From the NCBI GenBank assembly GCA_028994555.1, contig JARDVN010000001.1:1302001-1366000 (forward strand): a stretch of 64,000 bases of DNA. The letters are read 5' to 3'. Made by a program: the position numbers and the translations under genes. This document shows positions 39,589 through 54,765 of the stretch, in pieces (position 1 is the stretch's first letter; each line of letters opens with the position of its first letter). Origin of the DNA: Citrobacter amalonaticus (lineage in GTDB: Bacteria > Pseudomonadota > Gammaproteobacteria > Enterobacterales > Enterobacteriaceae). The notes beneath the pieces are model-generated. The model was not told the DNA's origin. It saw nothing but the letters and a program-made list of their open reading frames with translations, and ran no database searches.

Positions 39589-39612
39589 GTAGGCCGGGCG
39601 ATTGCCCGGCCA
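39589..39612 (-). terminator. REP-like terminator between gntU and yhgN
   Basis: GGCCGGGC and GCCCGGCC form a perfect 8-bp stem. On the minus strand it is followed after ACC... by six T, so it can end yhgN transcripts. Confidence 0.6.
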
Positions 39613-39619
39613 AATTGTA

Positions 39620-40213
39620 TTATCCCTTCATCCACATCCGAATGCCGTCCAGGAACATCTGGGTCGCCATCATCACCAGAATCAATCCCATCAGGCGTTC
39701 CAGCGCGTTCACCCCTTTTTCTCCCAGCAGACGCAGAAACAGCGACGACTGCAGCAGAATCACAAACGTGCCGCCCCAGGCCAGCAGCAGAGCAATGACC
39801 AGATGTCCCATCTGATTCGGGTACTGATGTGATAACAGCATCAGCGTGGCCAGAATCGTTGGACCGGCAACTAACGGGATCGCCAGCGGGACAATAAAGG
39901 GCTCTTCGCCTGCCGGCAGCCCGGCGCTGTTTCCGGTGGCGCTGGGGAAGATCATCTTGATAGCGATCAGGAACAGGATAATACCTCCGGATATTGAAAC
40001 CGTTTCGGCTCGCAAATTCAGGAATGCGAGAATTTTCTCGCCCGCGAAAAGGAAAATCAGCATCAGCAACAGCGCAATGAACAGCTCGCGCACCATGATC
40101 GCCCGACGCCGTTTCGGTTCGGTATGTTTCAGTACGGACATGAAAATGGGCAAGTTACCGAGCGGATCCATAATCAGGATCAATAAAACGGTTGCAGAAA
40201 TGATTTCATTCAT
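39620..40213 (-). CDS. yhgN: MarC family membrane protein YhgN
   Basis: The 197-residue protein has six predicted membrane segments (MarC/UPF0056 family). It has the family's DPLGNLPIF near the N-terminus (about 16-24) and GGIILFLIAIKMIF. Function is unproven, and an early link to multiple antibiotic resistance for MarC was not upheld. Divergent from asd, as in E. coli. Confidence 0.92.
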   Translation of the reverse strand: MNEIISATVLLILIMDPLGNLPIFMSVLKHTEPKRRRAIMVRELFIALLLMLIFLFAGEKILAFLNLRAETVSISGGIILFLIAIKMIFPSATGNSAGLPAGEEPFIVPLAIPLVAGPTILATLMLLSHQYPNQMGHLVIALLLAWGGTFVILLQSSLFLRLLGEKGVNALERLMGLILVMMATQMFLDGIRMWMKG

Positions 40214-40403
40214 AACTCAAATTCCCTGATAATTGCCGCGGACTTTCTGCTCGCTTAAGCAGCGGGATAAGTCGCATTACTGATGGCATCGCTATCATTG
40301 ATTAAATTCACTTGCGACTTTGGCTGCTTTTTGTATGGTGAAGGATGAGCCAGTAGGACACTGGTCAGCATACACAGCACACATCTTTGCAGGAAAAAAC
40401 GCT

Positions 40404-41511
40404 ATGAAAAATGTTGGTTTTATCGGCTGGCGCGGTATGGTCGGCTCTGTTCTCATGCAACGCATGGTTGAAGAGCGCGACTTCGACGCCATTCGCCCTG
40501 TTTTCTTTTCGACTTCCCAGTTTGGGCAGGCAGCGCCGACATTCGGCGGTACCTCAACTGGCACACTTCAGGACGCTTTCGATCTGGACGCGCTGAAAGC
40601 GCTCGATATCATCGTGACCTGTCAGGGCGGCGATTATACCAACGAAATCTATCCAAAGCTTCGTGAAAGCGGATGGCAGGGTTACTGGATTGACGCGGCC
40701 TCTTCGCTGCGCATGAAAGATGACGCCATCATTATTCTCGACCCGGTTAACCAGGATGTCATCACCAGGGGTTTGAACAACGGGATTAAAACCTTTGTCG
40801 GCGGGAACTGTACCGTTAGCCTGATGTTGATGTCGTTGGGCGGTCTGTTTGCCAACGATTTGGTGGACTGGGTGTCAGTTGCGACTTACCAGGCGGCCTC
40901 CGGCGGCGGCGCGCGCCATATGCGCGAACTGCTCAACCAGATGGGCCAGTTGCATAACTACGTCGCTGATGAACTGGCAACGCCGTCTTCCGCCATTCTC
41001 GATATCGAACGCAAAGTGACCCAACTGACCCGTAGCGGTGAACTGCCGGTGGATAATTTTGGCGTGCCGCTGGCGGGCAGCCTGATTCCGTGGATCGACA
41101 AACAGCTTGATAACGGCCAGAGCCGCGAAGAGTGGAAAGGTCAGGCGGAAACCAACAAGATCCTCGATACCTCCTCCGTCATTCCGGTCGATGGCCTGTG
41201 CGTGCGCGTTGGCGCGCTGCGCTGCCACAGTCAGGCATTCACCATTAAACTGAAAAAAGACGTATCCATTCCGACCGTGGAAGAACTGCTGGCGGCTCAC
41301 AATCCGTGGGCGAAAGTGGTACCAAACGATCGGGATATCACCATGCGTGAGTTAACCCCAGCGGCCGTTACCGGCACGTTGACCACGCCGGTTGGCCGTC
41401 TGCGTAAGCTGAATATGGGACCGGAGTTCCTGTCAGCCTTTACGGTGGGCGACCAACTGCTCTGGGGGGGCGGCTGAGCCGTTGCGACGCATGTTGCGCC
41501 ATCTGGCGTAA
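40404..41511 (+). CDS. asd: aspartate-semialdehyde dehydrogenase Asd (3' frame broken by +1 G)
   Basis: The N-terminal NADP-binding glycine motif is [12 protein letters not shown] (6-17), and the active-site Cys lies in [10 protein letters not shown] (about residue 135). It reduces aspartyl phosphate to aspartate semialdehyde for lysine, diaminopimelate, threonine and methionine. As given, the frame stops at 41477 because a G run of seven (41464-41470) should be six. Repair restores [17 protein letters not shown] and a stop at 41509-41511 (368 residues, E. coli 367). The gene is essential without diaminopimelate, so this break is probably not real. Confidence 0.95.
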
Positions 41512-41527
41512 CCGCGTTGGTTTACAT

Positions 41528-41551
41528 GGGGTGCTGAGTCACCCCTTTTTT
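41528..41551 (+). terminator. asd terminator
   Basis: GGGGTG, a six-base loop, CACCCC and then six T, 17 bases after the repaired asd stop. Confidence 0.85.
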
Positions 41552-41780
41552 ATGCGTAAAAAAAGGAGTAAACGCAAATGTATAGTCTTTATGCAGGAGT
41601 TAATTAAAGTGTTGGCTATTCTTTAAGGGTGTCCTGATCTCAGTATCAGGGCTTTACCTGAAGGTAGGACGGGGCAGAGAGGATGCACAATTGTGCTGCG
41701 CCGTTCAGGTCAAAAAAAGTGTCGCTAACTGATGTCGAAAATCAGTTGGAGGAGTGACACCAAAAAACAGGATGAAAACC

Positions 41781-43967
41781 ATGTCCGATCGTATCGATAG
41801 AGACGTGATTAATGCGCTAATCGCAGGCCATTTTGCGGATCCTTTTTCCGTACTCGGTATGCACCAGACCTCAGCCGGACTCGAAGTCCGCGCGCTTTTA
41901 CCTGACGCCACTGAAGTGTGGGTGATTGAACCTAAAACCGGACGCAAAGTCGGCAAACTGGACTGCCTCGACTCGCGCGGTTTTTTCAGTGGCGTATTAC
42001 CTCGCCGTAAAAATCCTTTTCGCTACCAGCTCGCTGTTGTCTGGCATGGCCAGCAAAATCTGATTGATGATCCCTACCGTTTTGGTCCTCTTATTCAGGA
42101 TATGGATGCCTGGCTGCTGTCGGAAGGCACGCATTTGCGTCCGTATGAAACCCTGGGCGCGCATGCGGACACGATGGATGGCGTCACGGGGACGCGTTTC
42201 TCCGTCTGGGCGCCGAACGCGCGTCGCGTTTCCGTGGTGGGTCAATTTAACTTCTGGGATGGTCGCCGTCACCCGATGCGTCTGCGCAAAGAAAGCGGCA
42301 TCTGGGAACTGTTTATCCCCGGCGCACAGCATGGTCAGCTCTACAAATATGAGATGATCGACGCCAATGGCAACCTGCGGGTGAAAGCCGATCCTTACGC
42401 CTTTGAAGCGCAGATGCGTCCGGAAACGGCTTCGCTCATTTGCGGCCTGCCCGAAAAAGTTGTGCAAACCGAGGCGCGTAAAAAGGCCAATCAGTTTGAT
42501 GCGCCGATCTCCATCTATGAAGTCCATCTGGGTTCGTGGCGTCGTCATACCGATAACAACTTCTGGCTGAGCTATCGCGAGCTGGCTGACCAGCTTATCC
42601 CGTACGTGAAATGGATGGGCTTTACCCATCTTGAACTGTTGCCGGTGAATGAGCATCCATTTGACGGAAGCTGGGGTTACCAGCCAACGGGCCTTTATGC
42701 GCCAACACGTCGTTTCGGTACGCGCGATGATTTCCGTTATTTCGTGAACGCCGCGCATCAGGCAGGTTTGAACGTGATCCTTGACTGGGTGCCGGGCCAC
42801 TTCCCGTCGGATGACTTTGCTCTCGCCGAATTCGATGGCACCAAACTGTACGAGCATAGCGATCCACGCGAAGGGTATCACCAGGACTGGAACACGCTGA
42901 TCTACAACTACGGTCGTCGTGAAGTCAGTAACTATCTGGTGGGGAACGCCCTGTACTGGATTGAGCGCTTTGGTATTGATGCCCTGCGCGTGGATGCCGT
43001 GGCGTCGATGATTTATCGCGATTACAGCCGCAAAGAGGGCGAGTGGATCCCAAATGAGTTCGGCGGCCGCGAAAACCTGGAAGCGATCGAGTTTTTACGC
43101 AATACCAACCGTATTCTCGGTGAACAGGTTTCGGGCGCGGTGAGTATGGCGGAAGAGTCAACGGACTTCCCGGGTGTCTCCCGACCGCAGGATATGGGCG
43201 GTCTGGGTTTCTGGTACAAGTGGAACCTCGGCTGGATGCACGACACTCTCGATTACATGAAGCTGGATCCGGTTTACCGCCAGTATCATCATGACAAGCT
43301 GACCTTCGGCATGCTCTACAACTACACCGAAAACTTCGTTCTGCCGTTGTCGCATGACGAAGTGGTCCACGGTAAGAAATCGATTCTCGACCGCATGCCG
43401 GGCGACGCGTGGCAGAAATTTGCCAACCTGCGCGCTTACTATGGCTGGATGTGGGCCTTCCCGGGCAAGAAACTGCTGTTTATGGGCAACGAGTTTGCTC
43501 AGGGGCGTGAATGGAATCACGATGCCAGCCTTGACTGGCATCTGCTGGAAGGCGGCGACAACTGGCACCACGGTGTGCAGCGGCTGGTACGCGACCTCAA
43601 CCTGACCTATCGGCACCACAAAGCGTTACATGAACTCGACTTTGATTCTTACGGTTTCGAATGGCTGGTGGTTGATGACCACGAACGTTCAGTTCTGATC
43701 TTTGTCCGTCGCGATAAGGTCGGAAATGAAATTATCGTCGCCAGCAACTTCACGCCGGTGCCGCGTCACGGTTACCGCTTTGGGGTCAATCAGCCGGGCA
43801 AATGGCGCGAAATTCTCAATACCGACTCGATGCACTACCACGGCAGCAATGCCGGGAACGGCGGGGCGGTCCATACTGATGAGATTTCCAGCCATGGACG
43901 TCCGCAATCGCTTAGTCTGACTCTGCCGCCGTTGTCGACAATCTGGCTGGTCCGGGAGGGCGAATGA
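41781..43967 (+). CDS. glgB: 1,4-alpha-glucan branching enzyme GlgB
   Basis: The protein has 728 residues from [13 protein letters not shown], identical in length to E. coli. It has N-terminal N1 and CBM48 modules (to about 225), a GH13 TIM barrel and a C-terminal beta domain. GH13 regions: nucleophile Asp in [10 protein letters not shown], acid Glu in [10 protein letters not shown], and [10 protein letters not shown]. It introduces alpha-1,6 branches in glycogen. The ATG overlaps nothing upstream. The glgX start overlaps its stop (ATGA). Frame intact. Confidence 0.97.
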   Translation: MSDRIDRDVINALIAGHFADPFSVLGMHQTSAGLEVRALLPDATEVWVIEPKTGRKVGKLDCLDSRGFFSGVLPRRKNPFRYQLAVVWHGQQNLIDDPYRFGPLIQDMDAWLLSEGTHLRPYETLGAHADTMDGVTGTRFSVWAPNARRVSVVGQFNFWDGRRHPMRLRKESGIWELFIPGAQHGQLYKYEMIDANGNLRVKADPYAFEAQMRPETASLICGLPEKVVQTEARKKANQFDAPISIYEVHLGSWRRHTDNNFWLSYRELADQLIPYVKWMGFTHLELLPVNEHPFDGSWGYQPTGLYAPTRRFGTRDDFRYFVNAAHQAGLNVILDWVPGHFPSDDFALAEFDGTKLYEHSDPREGYHQDWNTLIYNYGRREVSNYLVGNALYWIERFGIDALRVDAVASMIYRDYSRKEGEWIPNEFGGRENLEAIEFLRNTNRILGEQVSGAVSMAEESTDFPGVSRPQDMGGLGFWYKWNLGWMHDTLDYMKLDPVYRQYHHDKLTFGMLYNYTENFVLPLSHDEVVHGKKSILDRMPGDAWQKFANLRAYYGWMWAFPGKKLLFMGNEFAQGREWNHDASLDWHLLEGGDNWHHGVQRLVRDLNLTYRHHKALHELDFDSYGFEWLVVDDHERSVLIFVRRDKVGNEIIVASNFTPVPRHGYRFGVNQPGKWREILNTDSMHYHGSNAGNGGAVHTDEISSHGRPQSLSLTLPPLSTIWLVREGE

Positions 43968-45939
43968 CGCAACTGGTTGCCGGTAACGCCGCACCGCATG
44001 GCGCAACGTATGACGGACAGGGGGGTGAATTTCACGCTCTTTTCCGCGCATGCTGAACGCGTTGAGCTGTGTGTGTTTGACGCGTCAGGCAATGAGTTGC
44101 GCTATGACCTGCCGGCGCGTACCGGAGATGTCTGGCACGGCTATCTGGCTGGTGCCCGTCCTGGTCTGCGTTATGGCTACCGCGTGCATGGGCCGTGGCA
44201 GCCCGCGCAGGGGCACTGGTTTAACCCGGCGAAGCTGCTGATTGATCCCTGTGCGCGTCGTGTAGAGGGCGACCTGAAAGATGATCCGCTGATGCATGCG
44301 GGTTATGACCAGCCAGATCATCGCGATAACGTTGCCATTGCGCCGAAGTGCGTGGTGACCGTTGATCGCTATGACTGGGAAGACGATGCCCCACCGCGCA
44401 CGCCGTGGGGCAACACCGTCATCTATGAAGCGCATGTCAAAGGCTTAACGTATCTGCATCCGCAGATCCCGGCGGAGATTCGCGGCACGTACAAAGCGCT
44501 CGGTCATCCGGTGATGATCGATTACCTGAAGCATTTGGGGATTACCGCGCTGGAATTGCTGCCGGTGGTGCATTTTGTCAGCGAGCCGCGTCTGCAACGG
44601 TTGGGGCTGTCCAACTATTGGGGCTACAACCCGGTCGCGTTGTTTGCGCTACATCCGGCTTATGCCTGCTCACCAGAGACAGCGCTGGATGAGTTCCGTG
44701 ACGCCGTTAAGGCGCTGCACAAAGCAGGCATTGAGGTCATTCTCGACATTGTACTCAACCACAGTGCCGAGCTGGATCGCGACGGGCCGTTCATCTCTCT
44801 GCGCGGAATCGACAACCGTAGCTATTATTGGATCAGAGAGGATGGCGATTATCACAACTGGACCGGTTGCGGCAACACGCTCAATCTTAGCCATCCTGGC
44901 GTGGCGGAATATGCCCTGGAATGCCTGCGTTACTGGGTTGAAACCTGCCATGTCGATGGTTTTCGTTTTGACCTGGCATCGGTGATGGGGCGTACGCCGG
45001 CGTTTCGCCAGGATGCGCCGCTGTTCACCGCCATCAAACAGTGCCCGGTGCTGTCTGCCGTTAAGCTTATCGCTGAACCGTGGGATATTGGGGCCGGCGG
45101 GTATCAGGTGGGGAATTTCCCCGCGCCGTTCGCGGAGTGGAACGATCATTTTCGCGATGCGACACGCCGCTTCTGGCTACAGCGTAATCTGTCGCTCGGC
45201 GAGTTTGCCGGGCGCTTTGCGGCTTCCAGTGACGTGTTTAAGCGCGATGGGCGCAAACCCTCCGCTTCCGTCAATCTGGTGACCGCGCATGACGGTTTTA
45301 CGCTCAGAGACTGCGTTTGTTTCAATCAGAAACACAATGAGGCAAACGGAGAGGAAAATCGGGACGGAACCGACAATAACCATAGCAATAATCATGGTAA
45401 AGAAGGATTAGGTGGCACTCTGGAGGTCGTCGAACGTCGACGCGACAGCATTCATGCATTGCTGACGACGCTTTTACTTTCTCAGGGAACGCCGATGTTG
45501 CTGGCCGGTGATGAACACGGACATAGCCAGCATGGCAACAATAACGCCTACTGCCAGGACAATGCGTTGACCTGGCTGGACTGGTCGCAGGCGAGCGGGG
45601 GGATTAATCGATTTTACCGCCGCATTGATAAAACTGCGCCAGCAAATCCCGGCTCTGGTGGGAGACCACTGGTGGGAAGAGGGAGGTGGCAACGTGTGCT
45701 GGCTTAACCGCCACGCACAACCACTGAGTGCGGATGAGTGGCAAAACGGGCCAATGCAGATGCAAATCCTGCTGTCGGGCCGTTTTCTGATTGCCATCAA
45801 TGCCGCATCGGATACCGCTGAAATTGTTTTACCTGAAGGGGAATGGCGCGCTGTTCCTCCGTTTGCCGGAGAGGATAATCCGGTAATTACGGCTGTCTGG
45901 CCGGGACCTGCGCACGGACTGTGTGTGTTCCAGAGATGA
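43964..45939 (+). CDS. glgX: glycogen debranching enzyme GlgX (frame broken twice)
   Basis: GH13 enzyme: CBM48 near the N-terminus, catalytic Asp in [13 protein letters not shown], Glu in LIAEPWD, and AHDGFTLRD. Two G runs are one too long: 44020-44025 (five expected, restoring [14 protein letters not shown]) and 45597-45602 (five expected, restoring [20 protein letters not shown]). Repair gives 657 residues, as in E. coli. It removes alpha-1,6 branches of phosphorylase-limit dextrins. It overlaps glgB by 4 bases. Confidence 0.95.
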
Positions 45940-45956
45940 TCAAAAAGGAGTTAGTC

Positions 45957-47250
45957 ATGGTGAATTTAGAGAAGAACAACCGTTTAATGTTGGCGCGCCA
46001 GTTGCCGTTGAAATCTGTTGCCCTGATTCTGGCGGGGGGGGCGTGGCACCCGTCTGAAAGATTTAACCAACAAGCGCGCAAAACCGGCCGTTCACTTTGG
46101 TGGTAAGTTTCGTATTATCGATTTTGCTTTATCTAACTGTCTTAACTCCGGGATCCGCCGTATTGGCGTCATCACGCAATATCAGTCCCACACTCTGGTA
46201 CAGCATATTCAGCGTGGCTGGTCGTTCTTTAGCGAGGAGATGAATGAGTTCGTCGATTTGCTACCTGCCCAACAAAGAATGCAGGGCGAAAACTGGTATC
46301 GCGGCACGGCAGATGCTGTGACGCAGAACCTCGATATTATCCGTCGTTATAAGGCGGAATATGTGGTGATCCTGGCGGGTGACCATATCTATAAGCAAGA
46401 CTACTCGCGCATGCTGATCGACCACGTCGAGAAGGGCGCGCGCTGCACTGTGGCCTGTATGCCAGTGCCTATCGAAGAGGCCAGCGCGTTTGGCGTAATG
46501 GCGGTCGATGAAAACGATAAGATTATTGAGTTCGTTGAAAAACCGGCGAACCCACCCGCGATGCCAGGCGATGCTACGAAATCTCTTGCCAGCATGGGGA
46601 TCTACATTTTTGATGCTGATTACCTTTATGAGTTGCTGGAAAAGGATGACAGCGACGAAGGATCAAGCCATGACTTCGGCAAAGATATCATTCCGACAGT
46701 CACCAAAGCTGGCATGGCTTATGCACATCCTTTCCCATTGTCGTGCGTCCAGTCTGATCCGGAGTCTGAGCCGTACTGGCGTGATGTCGGAACGCTGGAA
46801 GCATACTGGAAAGCGAACCTTGATCTGGCATCCGTGACGCCAGAACTGGATATGTACGACCAGAACTGGCCGATTCGCACCCATATGGAATCACTTCCGC
46901 CAGCGAAATTTGTGCAGGACCGCTCGGGCAGCCACGGTATGACGCTGAACTCGTTGGTTTCCGGCGGCTGTATTATTTCGGGTTCTGTGGTGGTGCAGTC
47001 TGTTCTGTTCCCGCGCGTGCGGGTGAATTCATTCTGTAATATTGATTCGGCAGTGTTGCTACCCGAAGTCTGGGTAGGACGCTCATGCCGCCTGCGTCGC
47101 TGCATTATTGATCGTGCCTGCGTTATCCCTGAAGGCATGGTGATTGGCGAAAATGCGGAAGAAGATGCTCGTCGCTTCTACCGTTCCGAGGAAGGCATTG
47201 TGCTGGTGACGCGCGAAATGTTGCGCAAACTGCAGGTCAAACAGGAGTGA
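45957..47250 (+). CDS. glgC: glucose-1-phosphate adenylyltransferase GlgC (frame broken by +1 G)
   Basis: The nucleotidyltransferase domain has its signature GGRGTRL, but the G run encoding it has eight bases (46034-46041) instead of seven, which breaks the frame after VALILAGG. Repair gives 430 residues (E. coli 431) with the C-terminal beta-helix regulatory domain. GlgC makes ADP-glucose and is the allosteric control point, activated by fructose-1,6-bisphosphate and inhibited by AMP. It overlaps glgA's upstream region and is separated from glgA by 2 bases. Confidence 0.95.
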
Positions 47251-47252
47251 GA

Positions 47253-51153
<3,901 letters not shown>

Positions 51154-51164
51154 GTCGTCATGTT

Positions 51165-51192
51165 AAAAAAGGAGCCTGCGGGCTCCTTTTTT
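51165..51192 (+). terminator. glg operon terminator
   Basis: A6-GGAGCC, loop TGCG, GGCTCC-T6. It works on either strand in principle. Confidence 0.9.
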
Positions 51193-51254
51193 GTGCGTAG
51201 TGATTGCGCATTGATATGGAATAATAACCGTCTGCTGGTGTATAGTGTCCGAGG

Positions 51255-51272
51255 AATTAATTATAATTAATT
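51255..51272. promoter_or_regulatory. perfect 18-bp AT palindrome upstream of iclR-type gene
   Basis: AATTAATTATAATTAATT equals its own reverse complement. It sits 9 bases before the regulator's ATG, over the likely ribosome-binding or promoter region, and could be an autoregulatory site. Confidence 0.4.
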
Positions 51273-51281
51273 GATAAATTT

Positions 51282-52037
51282 ATGAAAAAAATCACAACAT
51301 CGATTCCCGCCCTCGACAAAATTATGCGCGTCTTCGCTTATCTGATGGAATGCGATGGCGCGACGTTCACGCAAATTCATCAAAATTCAGGAATCGCAAA
51401 AAGCAGTACCTCCTCTTTACTGACGGGCATGGTTGCGCATGGCTTATTGCGTCAGGAAAAAGACAAATATTATCTGGGGCTACGTCTCTACGAATTAGGG
51501 AATAAAGCCGCTGAACAGTACGATATTAAAAAAATAGCGCTGCCCATACTGGAAGAAATTCGCAATGCGACGGGTTTAACCTGTCATCTTGGCGTACTTG
51601 AAGGCGACTCTCCTATTTATCTTCTCAAGCTGGAAAGCCCACAGGCAATTGTGATCCGTAGTTGGGAGGGCAAGCGCCTTTCGCTGCATAGTTCTGGACT
51701 GGGAAAAGTGCTGATTGCCTGGCTTAATTCGGAGGAGCTGGATGAGTTGCTGCCGCCCGATCAGGTTCTGACGCGCTATACCGAAACGACGATTACTGAT
51801 GTGAATATCCTCAAGCAGGAATTAGCCGGGATCCGTCAGCGCGGCTGGGGCTATGACAACGAAGAAGATTCTTTAGGCGTCCGTTGCATCGCGGTGCCCA
51901 TATTTAATGCTGAAGGGAAGGTGGTGGCGGCCTTGAGCGTGTCAGGCGTCGCGTTCCAGATCCCGGATGATAAACGAGAAGCGCTTGCCATGCAGATGAT
52001 GGATGCCAGTCGTCGTCTGTCGTCGATGTTGCGCTAA
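51282..52037 (+). CDS. IclR family transcriptional regulator
   Basis: The protein has 251 residues. The N-terminal winged helix (about 5-70, with FTQIHQNSGIAKSSTSSLLTGM) is followed by an IclR effector domain (about 85-250, with the HLGVLEGD and LHSSGLGKVLIAWL blocks). It is convergent with the aldolase-dehydratase-transporter genes and is the probable regulator of them. The effector is likely a sugar acid or its 2-keto-3-deoxy derivative (inference). No counterpart occurs here in E. coli K-12. Confidence 0.85.
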   Translation: MKKITTSIPALDKIMRVFAYLMECDGATFTQIHQNSGIAKSSTSSLLTGMVAHGLLRQEKDKYYLGLRLYELGNKAAEQYDIKKIALPILEEIRNATGLTCHLGVLEGDSPIYLLKLESPQAIVIRSWEGKRLSLHSSGLGKVLIAWLNSEELDELLPPDQVLTRYTETTITDVNILKQELAGIRQRGWGYDNEEDSLGVRCIAVPIFNAEGKVVAALSVSGVAFQIPDDKREALAMQMMDASRRLSSMLR

Positions 52038-52088
52038 TCTTTTGCCATCTCAACGCTGAAAGGCGGGCGCTAAGCCCGCTGATGAGAG

Positions 52089-52993
52089 TTACAACCCGGC
52101 GCGCTGTAGAACCTTTTTCAGGCTGGTGATATGTGCCTCGCTTGCCGGTTGCACTGGCGGCATGACTTCAACCGAGATATCAATGCCACTGAGTTGGATG
52201 GCTTTTTTTGATAATCCCGAAGAAGGGCGTATCCAGACTGTAAATGGTTGATAACGCAGACAGTCGACGTTGTAGGCGAAACAAGGTCTCATACTCTTTT
52301 TCGCGCCAGGCACGATAAATTCCACAGGTTAACTGCGGAGCAAAATTAGCGGTCGCAGGGATCCCGCCATTTCCCCCCCATGATCAACGTGTCCATCATG
52401 TATTCATCATAACCAGAGAAAATAACAAAATCAGGGCGAACCGGTCGTACGGTATTGATGATTTCGCGAATATGGCTAATGTTATCCACGGTATCTTTTA
52501 TACCAATGATATTGGGAATGTCATGTGCCAGCCGGGTAATTAAATCAATGCTGAGATCCTGGCCGGTAAGCGCCGGAAAGTTATAGAGAATAACCGGTGT
52601 ATTGATACTTTCGGCGACAGTTTTAAAATGGTGATAAATATAATCATCGGTCAGCCGTGCATAATAAGGATTGAGGACCAGTACGGCATCGACTTCCAGA
52701 CTGTCAGCATGTCGACCGTAATCAATGACGTCTTGCGTGCTGGTACTGCTGATCCCTAACAACACGGGAATTCGATGATTGATATGTTGAACGCAAAACT
52801 CAGCGGCTTCCAGACGCTGCTCTTTTGTCATATGGCAGAACTCACCGCCGCTGCCAAGCAATAATACACCGTTAACCTCGTTCGCAATAAGATGGTCAAG
52901 CAAGGTCGCCATCCCTTTCTTATCTAATTTCCCCTGGGCATTAACAATGGTCGGAACAGGCGGAAAGACACCGTTGAATTTTTCAGTTTGCAT
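52089..52993 (-). CDS. 2-keto-3-deoxy sugar-acid aldolase, DapA/NAL superfamily (frame broken twice)
   Basis: A TIM-barrel Schiff-base aldolase: GSGGEF (residues about 43-48), YNFPALTGQ with the catalytic Tyr, and IIGIKDT with the Schiff-base Lys. From memory it is closest to E. coli YagE and YjhH, which cleave 2-keto-3-deoxy aldonates to pyruvate and an aldehyde. Two runs are a base too long: C7 at 52373-52379 (six expected) and T7 at 52203-52209 (six expected). Repair gives 300 residues. The gene follows the dehydratase by 56 bases in a minus-strand operon. Exact substrate unknown. Confidence 0.85.
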
Positions 52994-53049
52994 AATGATT
53001 TTATCCTTAAAAGCAGGTGGGCAGGCGATAATGCCGCCCACCAGGGACG

Positions 53050-54765
53050 TTATTTAATCCAGGCTCCCGCCATTAATGAGGTTGCGTTGGTCGTAAATTG
53101 CTTAAAGACGCCGCGTCGGTTTGAATAATCCGGTTTTGTCCAGTTTGTCCGACGGCGTTCAAGACAGTGCTGAATTTCTTCTTCTGTTTTGTACTCCCCG
53201 TGAATACCAACAATGTTGAGCTTGCGCCCTTTGACATCCATTTCGATGAGGTCGCCATCTTCGACAAGCGCAATAGGACCGCCATCTGCCGCTTCAGGGG
53301 AGACATGGCCGACGCAAGGACCGCTGGTCGCGCCAGAGAAACGACCATCGGTAATCAGGGCGACTTTGCCATCAAGACGTTTGTCGTAAACAATCGCGTC
53401 TGTGGTCATGAGCATTTCCGGCGCTCCCGAACCTTTAGCCCCTTCATAACGGATAAAAATGACATCACCCGGTTCGATGTGGTTATGAATAATGGCTTGC
53501 TGGGCATCCTCTTCCGAATTGAAGACACGCGCAGGGCCGGTATGGTGGTGCATATCTGGCGCGCAGGCGGCATATTTAATGACTGCGCCTTCTGGTGCGA
53601 TATTGCCTTTTAACACGGCAATCGACCCTTTCTTGGTGGCGTTTTCCGGCTTACGAATCACCTCTTCCGGGCTGACACGATAATTACTCAGGTAACCGTG
53701 GTTGCGGGTAAAGAACCCGGACTGATGGAGCATTTCCAGGTTTTCACCCAGCGTCCGGCCAGTCACCGTCAGGACATCCAGATCCAGATAGTCGCGAAGA
53801 TACCATTGCACCATCGGTACGCCGCCTGCGAACCACATCATTTCAGTCACATACTGGCCGCTGGGTTGAATATTAGTGAGGTAAGGGATTTCATTATTTA
53901 TCTGGTCAAACAGTTCAGGTTTCAGTTCCCAACCCAGTTCATGGGCGATCGCCGGGAGATGGATCATGGCATTGGTACTGCCACCGATGGCGGCATGGAC
54001 CTTAATGGCGTTTTCAAAGGCGGCATGCGTGAGAATCTTATGTGTCGTGATATTTTTCTCTGCCAGGTATAACGCCTGATGACCGGCGCTTCGCGCGATG
54101 CGACGAATTTCCGCCAGTGTCGAGGGCAGCAATGCGCTTCCCGGTAAGGCAAGGCCCAGCGCTTCAGACATGCACTGCATTGTGCTGGCGGTGCCCATAA
54201 ACTGACAAGCGCCTGCTGTCGGGCAACCGCACTGCTGCATGGCCTCCACCTGCTGAATGCCTATCTCGCCTTTTTTGAGTTTGGCGGTAATGCCACCGAG
54301 ATCGGATGTGCTCATATTCGGTGCCGGACGCATCGAGCCGCCGGGGATGTGCAGCATCGGTAGATTCAGGCGCGCAGCGGCGATCAGATGCGCCGGGATC
54401 GACTTATCACAACTGGAGATCAAGATACCGGCATCGTATGGCACGACGGAAGCATGAATTTCGACCATGTTCGCGATAGCCTCGCGGGAGGCCAGGATAT
54501 AGTTCATCCCGTCATGACCCTGACCCCAGCCATCACAAATATCGGTCACGTGGTGACGAACGGCACGGCCGCCGCTTTCGTGAATACCTAAGACGGCTTC
54601 ATCGCCCATATGATTAAGATGAAAACTACCGGGATGACTTTCGCCATAGCAGTCATCCACCAGAACCTGCAGTTTATTGACATCTTCTTTGGTGTAATTC
54701 ATCCCCAGACGCAGGGCGTCCAGTTGTGACCACAGGTCACGGGCGTGTTGGCATTTCTGACTCAT
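53050..54765 (-). CDS. IlvD/Edd family sugar-acid dehydratase
   Basis: The 571-residue dehydratase has the Fe-S Cys motifs SSCDKSIPAH and GCPTAGACQFMGTASTMQCM, and the C-terminal LITDGRFSGATSGPCVGHVSPEA with the catalytic Ser region. The family includes dihydroxyacid dehydratase, 6-phosphogluconate dehydratase, and xylonate and arabinonate dehydratases. With an aldolase of the YagE type next to it, dehydration of an aldonic acid to its 2-keto-3-deoxy form is most likely. Frame intact. The start overlaps the transporter stop by 4 bases. Confidence 0.88.
   Translation of the reverse strand: MSQKCQHARDLWSQLDALRLGMNYTKEDVNKLQVLVDDCYGESHPGSFHLNHMGDEAVLGIHESGGRAVRHHVTDICDGWGQGHDGMNYILASREAIANMVEIHASVVPYDAGILISSCDKSIPAHLIAAARLNLPMLHIPGGSMRPAPNMSTSDLGGITAKLKKGEIGIQQVEAMQQCGCPTAGACQFMGTASTMQCMSEALGLALPGSALLPSTLAEIRRIARSAGHQALYLAEKNITTHKILTHAAFENAIKVHAAIGGSTNAMIHLPAIAHELGWELKPELFDQINNEIPYLTNIQPSGQYVTEMMWFAGGVPMVQWYLRDYLDLDVLTVTGRTLGENLEMLHQSGFFTRNHGYLSNYRVSPEEVIRKPENATKKGSIAVLKGNIAPEGAVIKYAACAPDMHHHTGPARVFNSEEDAQQAIIHNHIEPGDVIFIRYEGAKGSGAPEMLMTTDAIVYDKRLDGKVALITDGRFSGATSGPCVGHVSPEAADGGPIALVEDGDLIEMDVKGRKLNIVGIHGEYKTEEEIQHCLERRRTNWTKPDYSNRRGVFKQFTTNATSLMAGAWIK

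Noticed and set aside
40214..40403. Lysine riboswitch ahead of asd
   Set aside because: The 190-base gap is short and I see none of the conserved lysine-aptamer blocks. E. coli asd is not riboswitch-controlled.
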